DNA from: an uncultured Verrucomicrobia subdivision 3 bacterium
GTDB lineage: Bacteria > Verrucomicrobiota > Verrucomicrobiia > Limisphaerales > UBA11358
DNA: 52,670 nt
Direction of reading: 5' to 3'
Assembly: GCA_903917705.1 (NCBI GenBank)
Contig: CAIXBQ010000157.1
Coordinates: 1-52,670, forward strand
In this document: positions 48,112 to 52,670 of the stretch, one piece after another
How positions within the stretch are numbered: position 1 is the first letter of the stretch
How the letters are laid out: each line of letters begins with the position of its first letter
Notes under the pieces: generated by a model
The model's input: only the letters and a program-made list of their open reading frames with translations
What the model was told of the DNA's origin: nothing
Database searches by the model: none
Program-made: the position numbers and the translations under genes

Positions 48112-49635
48112 ATGTCTGTGCCCGAATCAATTCGCCGGAAGCTGGGAACCGTCCCGCACAAGCCGGGCGTGTATCTGCACAAGGACCGGTTCGGCACGGT
48201 CATCTATGTCGGCAAGGCGCTCGATCTGCGCAAGCGCGTCAGCCAGTATTTTCAATCCAGCCGGCGGCTGGGCTGGGACTTGAAGTTCAACGCGCTCGTC
48301 GGGGCCATCTGCGATTTCGACGTCCACGTGGTCAAAAGCGAACCCGAGGCGCTCCTGCTCGAAAGCCGCCTCATCAAGGAATTCAAGCCGCGCTTCAACA
48401 TCAGCCTGCGCGACGACAAGCGCTACCTGATGCTCAAGGTGAACCTGCAGGACCCGATTCCGAACTTCACCTTCACGCGCCTGAAAAAAGACGACGGCGC
48501 GCGCTACTTCGGGCCGTTCGTGAATTCCCTCGCGCTGCGCAACACCGTCGCGCTCGCCCGGAAAATGTTCAACCTGCGCGGCTGCCGCGTCTTCACCCCC
48601 GGCGCGGCGGATTACAGGCACTGCCTCTACGCGCACCTCAAACACTGCACCGCGCCCTGCGTGGCCAATGTCACGCGCGACCAGTATCTCGAGCAGGTCC
48701 GGGCCGCGTGCAATTTCCTCGAGGGCCAGTGCCGCGAGATGCCGGGGCAGCTTGAGGCGGAGATGAAAAAAGCCGCCGCCGCCCACGACTTCGAGCAGGC
48801 CGCCAGCCTCCGCGACCTCCTCCGCGACCTCCGGGACACCTGGCAGAAGACGGAAAAGTTCGCGCGCGTGCCTTACACGCTGCCGCTGGCCGTCAACCCG
48901 CAAAACGATCTGGCCGAGCTCGCGAAGGTTCTCGGCCTGTCCGCGCCGCCGGCCCGCATCGAGGGTTTCGATATTTCGAACATCAGCGGCACGTTCGCCG
49001 TGGCCTCGCTTGTGAGTTTCAAGCACGGCCGGCCCGACCGCGCAAATTATCGCCGCTTCAAGATCAAGACCGTCACCGGCCAGGACGATTTCGCCAGCAT
49101 GGCCGAGGTGGTCCGCCGGCGCTACTCGCGGCTGAAGCGGGAGTCCAAAATCGAAGCCGCCGCGCAACTTCCCGCTTCCGGCCTTCCGCCTTCAACCTTT
49201 CCCGATTTGATCATGGTTGACGGCGGCCGGGGACAGCTGAATGCCGCGTGTGCCGAGCTCGAAACCCTGGGCCTGGGCACCATCCCCGTCATCGGGCTGG
49301 CGAAGGAGTATGAGGAGATTTATCTGCCGGCGAAAAGCGCGCCCCTGCGACTGGGCCTCGATCATCCGGCGGTGAAGCTGTTGCAGCGCCTCCGCGATGA
49401 ATGCCATCGCGTGGCGAACAGCTACAATGCGCAGCTCCGGCTCAGGAAGATTTCCGAGAGCGTCCTCGACGAGTTCCCCGGCATCGGCGAGGCGCGCAAG
49501 GCGGCGCTGCTGAAGAAATTCGGCTCCGTGCAGCGCCTGAAAATGGCCACCCTGGAACAGCTCGCCGCCGTGCCCGGCTTTGGCGGCCGGGCGGCGGCGG
49601 AATTAAAGGCGTTCTTGGCGGCGCGGGCGGCCTGA
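48112..49635 (+). CDS. uvrC: UvrC excinuclease subunit, short form
   Basis: A 507-residue UvrC, the nuclease that makes both incisions in UvrABC nucleotide-excision repair. The GIY-YIG domain is at about 14-95 (GVYLHKDRFGTVIYVGKA). A UVR motif for UvrB binding is near 215-250 (AAAHDFEQAASLRDLLRDL). The RNase H-like endonuclease region shows IEGFDISNISGTFAVAS, DLIMVDGGRGQLNAA and RDECHRVANSYN. Helix-hairpin-helix pairs close the protein (FPGIGEARKAALLKKFG, VPGFGGRAAAEL). It is about 100 residues shorter than E. coli UvrC, mainly between UVR and nuclease regions. The usual ECFDISH motif reads EGFDISN. Confidence 0.93.
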   Translation: MSVPESIRRKLGTVPHKPGVYLHKDRFGTVIYVGKALDLRKRVSQYFQSSRRLGWDLKFNALVGAICDFDVHVVKSEPEALLLESRLIKEFKPRFNISLRDDKRYLMLKVNLQDPIPNFTFTRLKKDDGARYFGPFVNSLALRNTVALARKMFNLRGCRVFTPGAADYRHCLYAHLKHCTAPCVANVTRDQYLEQVRAACNFLEGQCREMPGQLEAEMKKAAAAHDFEQAASLRDLLRDLRDTWQKTEKFARVPYTLPLAVNPQNDLAELAKVLGLSAPPARIEGFDISNISGTFAVASLVSFKHGRPDRANYRRFKIKTVTGQDDFASMAEVVRRRYSRLKRESKIEAAAQLPASGLPPSTFPDLIMVDGGRGQLNAACAELETLGLGTIPVIGLAKEYEEIYLPAKSAPLRLGLDHPAVKLLQRLRDECHRVANSYNAQLRLRKISESVLDEFPGIGEARKAALLKKFGSVQRLKMATLEQLAAVPGFGGRAAAELKAFLAARAA

Positions 49636-49647
49636 TTTCGCGTTCTG

Positions 49648-49690
49648 GCGCGGGGCGCTTTGCGGCTTTGCCCCGGCGCGCTTTTGCTTT
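49648..49690 (+). terminator. Probable intrinsic terminator after uvrC
   Basis: GCGCGGGGC pairs with GCCCCGGCGC (one bulged G) and is followed by the T-rich stretch CTTTTGCTTT. It starts 13 nt after the uvrC stop codon and ends 14 nt before the next start codon. Confidence 0.55.
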
Positions 49691-49703
49691 AGGATTTCCC
49701 TCC

Positions 49704-50108
49704 ATGAATATTCAAGTGGCGGTCCTCTGTGACGCGGCGACCGACGACAACGGCAAGCTCAATCTCCTCGGCGCCTTCGACACCATTTACGCGCCGCAGA
49801 TGCCGGCGGTGCATCCGCAATGCGCTGTGGCCCTGCGCGCGACCTTCATGCCCGGCGACGAGGGCACGCGCAAGCTCTCGCTGAATTTCATCAATGCCGA
49901 CGGCCGCTCCATCATGCAGGGCATCGAGCTGCCCGTGCCGGTCACGCTGCCGGACGACGCCCACTTTCTCACGCGCAATTTCATCATCAACATCCAGCAG
50001 TTGAAATTCGCCGAGCCCGGCCTCTTTTCCGTGGACGTGCGGCTCGATAATAATACGCAGGCCAGCATCCCCCTGCTCGTGAAACTCGTCGAGCGCCCGG
50101 TGGCGTAA
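49704..50108 (+). CDS. DUF6941-like conserved protein of unknown function
   Basis: A 134-residue beta-rich protein. The opening [20 protein letters not shown] and [11 protein letters not shown] are typical of the DUF6941 group of small conserved proteins; [25 protein letters not shown] closes the domain. It has no signal peptide and is probably cytosolic. Function is unknown. AGGA lies about 10 nt before ATG 49704. It sits between uvrC and purC on the same strand; the short spacer to purC contains a repeated GGACTTT/GCACTTT sequence. Confidence 0.85.
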   Translation: MNIQVAVLCDAATDDNGKLNLLGAFDTIYAPQMPAVHPQCAVALRATFMPGDEGTRKLSLNFINADGRSIMQGIELPVPVTLPDDAHFLTRNFIINIQQLKFAEPGLFSVDVRLDNNTQASIPLLVKLVERPVA

Positions 50109-50200
50109 GCCCGCCCTGCGGGCCCCGGGCGGCGAAGTTTTTCGGGTTGTCGCCTACTTTGGACTTTGCACTTTGGGTTTTGGACTTTATTTTTCGCGCC

Positions 50201-51088
50201 ATGAACGAACCAATTTTGCAGCTCGACCTGCCCGGCATCAAAAAAGTCCGCTCCGGCAAGGTCCGCGAAGTCTATGACCTCGGCGACCGCTTCCTGCTGG
50301 TCGCCAGTGACCGCATCTCCGCCTTCGACGTCATCATGCCCAATGGCATCCCGCGCAAGGGCGAAGTCCTCACCCAGATCTCGCATTTCTGGTTCGAGAA
50401 GTTTTCCGGCCTCGTGCCGAATCACCTGCTCGCCAAGGCGGACGACCCGCTCCCCGCGAACCTGCAGCCCTACGCCGCGCAACTCGCGCGCCGCAGCATG
50501 ATCGTTAAAAAGGCGAAGCCGCTCGCCATCGAATGCATCGTCCGCGGCTACCTTTCCGGCAGTGGTTGGAAGGAATACCAGAAATCGCAGACCGTCTGCG
50601 GCATCCAGCTGCCCGCCGGCTTGACCGAATCCGCCGAACTGCCGGAGCCCATTTTCACGCCGTCCACCAAGGCCGAGGCCGGCCACGACGAGAACATCTC
50701 TTTCGAGGAAGCCTGCAGGATTGTGGGCGCCGAGCTCGCCACGCAGGCGCGTGATTTGAGCCTGAAGATCTACCGGGCCGGACGCGATTACGCCCGGCAG
50801 CGCGGCATCATCATCGCCGACACGAAATTTGAATTTGGATTGTTCGAGGGCAAGCTCATCCTGATTGACGAAGTGATGACGCCCGATTCCTCGCGTTTCT
50901 GGCCTGCCGACCAATACGCGCCCGGCCGCGGCCAGCCGAGCTTCGACAAGCAATTCGTCCGCGACTATCTCGAAACGCTCGACTGGAACAAGACGCCACC
51001 CGGCCCGAAACTTCCGGACGAGGTCGTCGCCAAAACCTCCGCGACGTATTTGGAAGCTTACGAGCGATTGACCGGGGAAAAGTTGTAG
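50201..51088 (+). CDS. purC: Phosphoribosylaminoimidazole-succinocarboxamide synthase (PurC)
   Basis: A 295-residue SAICAR synthetase, which joins aspartate to CAIR in an ATP-dependent step of de novo purine synthesis. Visible landmarks: [20 protein letters not shown] at the N-terminus, [52 protein letters not shown] and [19 protein letters not shown]. Length matches the family's longer (about 290-300 residue) form. ATG 50201 directly precedes the conserved start. It lies 31 nt upstream of the AlkD gene. Confidence 0.97.
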   Translation: MNEPILQLDLPGIKKVRSGKVREVYDLGDRFLLVASDRISAFDVIMPNGIPRKGEVLTQISHFWFEKFSGLVPNHLLAKADDPLPANLQPYAAQLARRSMIVKKAKPLAIECIVRGYLSGSGWKEYQKSQTVCGIQLPAGLTESAELPEPIFTPSTKAEAGHDENISFEEACRIVGAELATQARDLSLKIYRAGRDYARQRGIIIADTKFEFGLFEGKLILIDEVMTPDSSRFWPADQYAPGRGQPSFDKQFVRDYLETLDWNKTPPGPKLPDEVVAKTSATYLEAYERLTGEKL

Positions 51089-51119
51089 TGTAGCGGCGTC
51101 TCGGCAGAGCGCCGCCAAT

Positions 51120-51884
51120 ATGATGAAACCCTCCCGCCGCTCCGCTGGGAAAAAGCTTGGCAGTTTGTTGCCGGAAGCGGCGGCGCTCCGCGCCCGTCTG
51201 AAAGAATTTGCCTCGCCGGCGGATGCGAAATTCTTGCGGCGCTATTTCAAGACCGGCCCCGGTGAATATGGCGCGGGTGACCGGTTCGTCGGCATCCGCG
51301 TCCCCGTCTTGCGGCGGCTGGCCCGGGAATTTCGCGGGCTGCCGCGGCGCGATGTCGTCGCGCTGCTGCAATCCCCCGTTCATGAGGAGCGGCTGCTGGC
51401 GCTCATCATTATGGTCAATGCCTGCCGGCGTGGCGATGATGCGGCGCGCGCGGAAATTTATGCGCTTTATCTGGCGCAGCTCGACCGGGTGAACAACTGG
51501 GATCTGGTGGATTCCTCCGCGCCTTGGATCGTCGGCCCGCACCTGTTGAACCGTTCGCGTAAAATACTGTTCCGCCTCGCGCGCTCGAAAAATCTCTGGC
51601 ATCGCCGCGTGGCCGTGCTGGCGACGTTTTATTTCATCCGGCAGGGCGATTTTGCCGATGCGCTTCGCCTCGCGGAATTGTTGCGCGATGACGGGCACGA
51701 CTTGATGCACAAAGCCGTCGGCTGGATGCTGCGCGAAATCGGCAAGCGCGATCTGCCGGCCTTGAAAAAATATCTGCAGTCGCACGCCGCGCTCATGCCG
51801 CGCACGATGCTGCGCTATGCCATTGAAAAAATGCCGGAACGCGAGCGGCAGCGGTATCTGAAGATGCGTGCGGCGGACGCTTGA
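51120..51884 (+). CDS. AlkD-family DNA alkylation repair protein
   Basis: A 254-residue HEAT-like helical protein of the AlkD DNA glycosylase family, which excises 3- and 7-alkylpurines. The region GAGDRFVGIRVPVLRRLAREF and the catalytic block VNNWDLVDSSAPWIVG (Trp and Asp) are characteristic, followed by WHRRVAVLATFYFI and HDLMHKAVGWMLREIG. Tandem ATGs at 51120 and 51123 make the start ambiguous by one codon. It is downstream of purC on the same strand and converges with the methionine-sulfoxide reductase gene, 4 nt apart. Confidence 0.92.
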   Translation: MMKPSRRSAGKKLGSLLPEAAALRARLKEFASPADAKFLRRYFKTGPGEYGAGDRFVGIRVPVLRRLAREFRGLPRRDVVALLQSPVHEERLLALIIMVNACRRGDDAARAEIYALYLAQLDRVNNWDLVDSSAPWIVGPHLLNRSRKILFRLARSKNLWHRRVAVLATFYFIRQGDFADALRLAELLRDDGHDLMHKAVGWMLREIGKRDLPALKKYLQSHAALMPRTMLRYAIEKMPERERQRYLKMRAADA

Positions 51885-51888
51885 ATTA

Positions 51889-52374
51889 TCAATCCGAAGC
51901 CGCCACCAGGACCGCCGCCAATTTTTCCAATCCCGCCTGGTCCGCCGCGTCAAAGCGGTTGAGCTTCGGGCTGTCCAGGTCCAGCACCCCGAGCAGCCGG
52001 CCGGCCTTCACCAGCGGCACCACGATCTCCGACTGCGACGCCGCATCGCAGGCGATGTGGCCGGGGAATTGGCGGACGTCCGGCACGCGCACCGTTTGGC
52101 GGTTCGCTGCCGCCGTGCCGCACACGCCCTGCCCAAGGCGGATCCGCACACAGGCCGGCCGGCCTTGAAAGGGGCCGAGCACCAGCTGCCCGTCCACGCA
52201 GCGGTAGATGCCCGCCCAGTTCAAATCGGGCAGGGCGTGGCTGAGCAGCGCCGCCGTGTTCGCGCTGTTCGCGATGAAGTCGCTTTCGCCGTGGAGCAGC
52301 GCGGTGAGTTGCGCCGCCAGCGTGGCGTAAGCCTTGGGCTTGTCGGCAAAATCAATGGGTGTGGATTCAAACAT
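51889..52374 (-). CDS. Free methionine-(R)-sulfoxide reductase (GAF-domain fRMsr)
   Basis: A 161-residue GAF-domain protein. fRMsr reduces free methionine-R-sulfoxide in the cytosol. The family start (LTALLHGESDFIANSANTAA), LPDLNWAGIY, VLGPFQGRPACVRI, GVCGTAA, RVPDVRQFPGHIACDAASQSEIVVPL and LLGVLDLDSP are all present. The three functional cysteines occur in PACV, GVCG and IACD. ATG 52374 starts at the usual N-terminus. It converges with AlkD. Confidence 0.94.
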   Translation of the reverse strand: MFESTPIDFADKPKAYATLAAQLTALLHGESDFIANSANTAALLSHALPDLNWAGIYRCVDGQLVLGPFQGRPACVRIRLGQGVCGTAAANRQTVRVPDVRQFPGHIACDAASQSEIVVPLVKAGRLLGVLDLDSPKLNRFDAADQAGLEKLAAVLVAASD

Positions 52375-52500
52375 GATGCGGTTGGCGTTTCCCGGCAGGA
52401 TGCCAAAATATCCACTCTTGGGCCAGCCCCGGCTGGCCGCCTGTTCGCGGCGAAGGTCTTTTCGGTAACTGCATTTGGGGCGCCGGCTGCGCTTTAGCTT

Positions 52501-52584
52501 TGGCCGGATTCCTTTAGCGCCTGACCCTTTCAATCGAGCGGCTTCCGGTTTGAATGGAGCGCTCTCCTTTCATCCTAGAAACCG
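52501..52584. repeat. Degenerate 21-bp mini-array related to the 41986 array
   Basis: Units at 52522, 52543 and 52564 keep a 21-bp step, with a poorer one at 52501. The unit at 52543 (TTCCGGTTTGAATGG) resembles array unit 42427, and the unit at 52564 starts CTCCTTTCA like the consensus CTCCTGTCA. It lies between the fRMsr start and the end of a truncated gene. Apart from this, the 220 nt at 52375-52594 show nothing recognisable. Confidence 0.45.
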
Positions 52585-52594
52585 CAGTTGGACT

Positions 52595-52669
52595 TCAACC
52601 GGTCGGGGTTGGGGCGGTTTGCGCGAGCCATTCCAAGGGGTCATCGGTGGTTTGACGGGAGAGCAGGCG
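52595..52669 (-). CDS. C-terminal end of a gene truncated by the right edge (tentative)
   Basis: A minus-strand frame open from the window edge reads RLLSRQTTDDPLEWLAQTAP before a TGA stop. Twenty-four residues are too few to assign a family; it is listed because the composition looks protein-like and no other gene occupies this end. Confidence 0.3.
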   Translation of the reverse strand, partial: RLLSRQTTDDPLEWLAQTAPTPTG

Positions 52670-52670
52670 A

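Overview
The window reads as a chromosomal segment of a Verrucomicrobiota bacterium, probably a soil or freshwater relative of the Pedosphaera/Limisphaera group. The evidence is very large autotransporter-associated beta-strand repeat (PATR) proteins, a type II-like pseudopilin with the [20 protein letters not shown] leader, GYF-domain membrane proteins, and a plant cell-wall CAZyme cluster without SusC/SusD. The phylum is inferred with fair confidence; the genus is not resolved. Most of the window is GC-rich, but the first 3.6 kb is clearly more AT-rich.

Layout. 1-3570: AT-richer block with a secreted four-repeat CHAP-domain protein and two small lipoproteins. 3699-10917: housekeeping genes (gamma-carbonic anhydrase-like protein, MBL-fold hydrolase, a polytopic membrane protein, a membrane/pterin-dehydratase fusion next to a GYF membrane protein, DprA, HypB-HypA). 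11187-15795: MoxR ATPase, DUF58 protein and transglutaminase, a classic envelope-associated trio. 15950-24843: two PATR surface proteins of 2344 and 595 residues, each followed by an intrinsic terminator. 25118-39245: pseudopilin, then a polysaccharide-utilisation locus with GH39, a FucP-type MFS transporter, GH106, and an overlapping four-gene operon GH2-GH115-GH53-CE12. 39349-41913: type-4 uracil-DNA glycosylase and a membrane-anchored protein with a pseudopilin-like tail. 41914-42553: a non-genic stretch occupied by 25 consecutive 21-bp repeats. 42554-46718: a two-gene operon of a GalU-like protein and an 1106-residue fusion of a fucokinase-like GHMP kinase to a UDP-sugar pyrophosphorylase domain. 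46868-52670: DedA protein, DUF4870 protein, UvrC, DUF6941-like protein, PurC, AlkD, free methionine sulfoxide reductase, and the tail of a gene cut by the right edge.

How it fits together. The GH106/CE12/GH53/GH2 set matches breakdown of the rhamnogalacturonan-I backbone and its galactan side chains; GH115 and GH39 add glucuronidase and xylosidase or arabinosidase-type activities, and the MFS symporter would import released sugars. The kinase-pyrophosphorylase fusion could convert a salvaged sugar into a UDP-sugar, but that link is inference. A dyad motif (ATCGCCA-N4-TGGCGAT in its best copy) lies upstream of a PATR gene, the pseudopilin and GH106, with a weaker relative before the GH2 operon.

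The most unusual feature is the 21-bp array at 41986-42510: 25 units with no indel, many carrying the palindrome TCCTGTCAGGA, spaced exactly two helical turns (or seven codons) apart, with a degenerate relative at the right end of the window.
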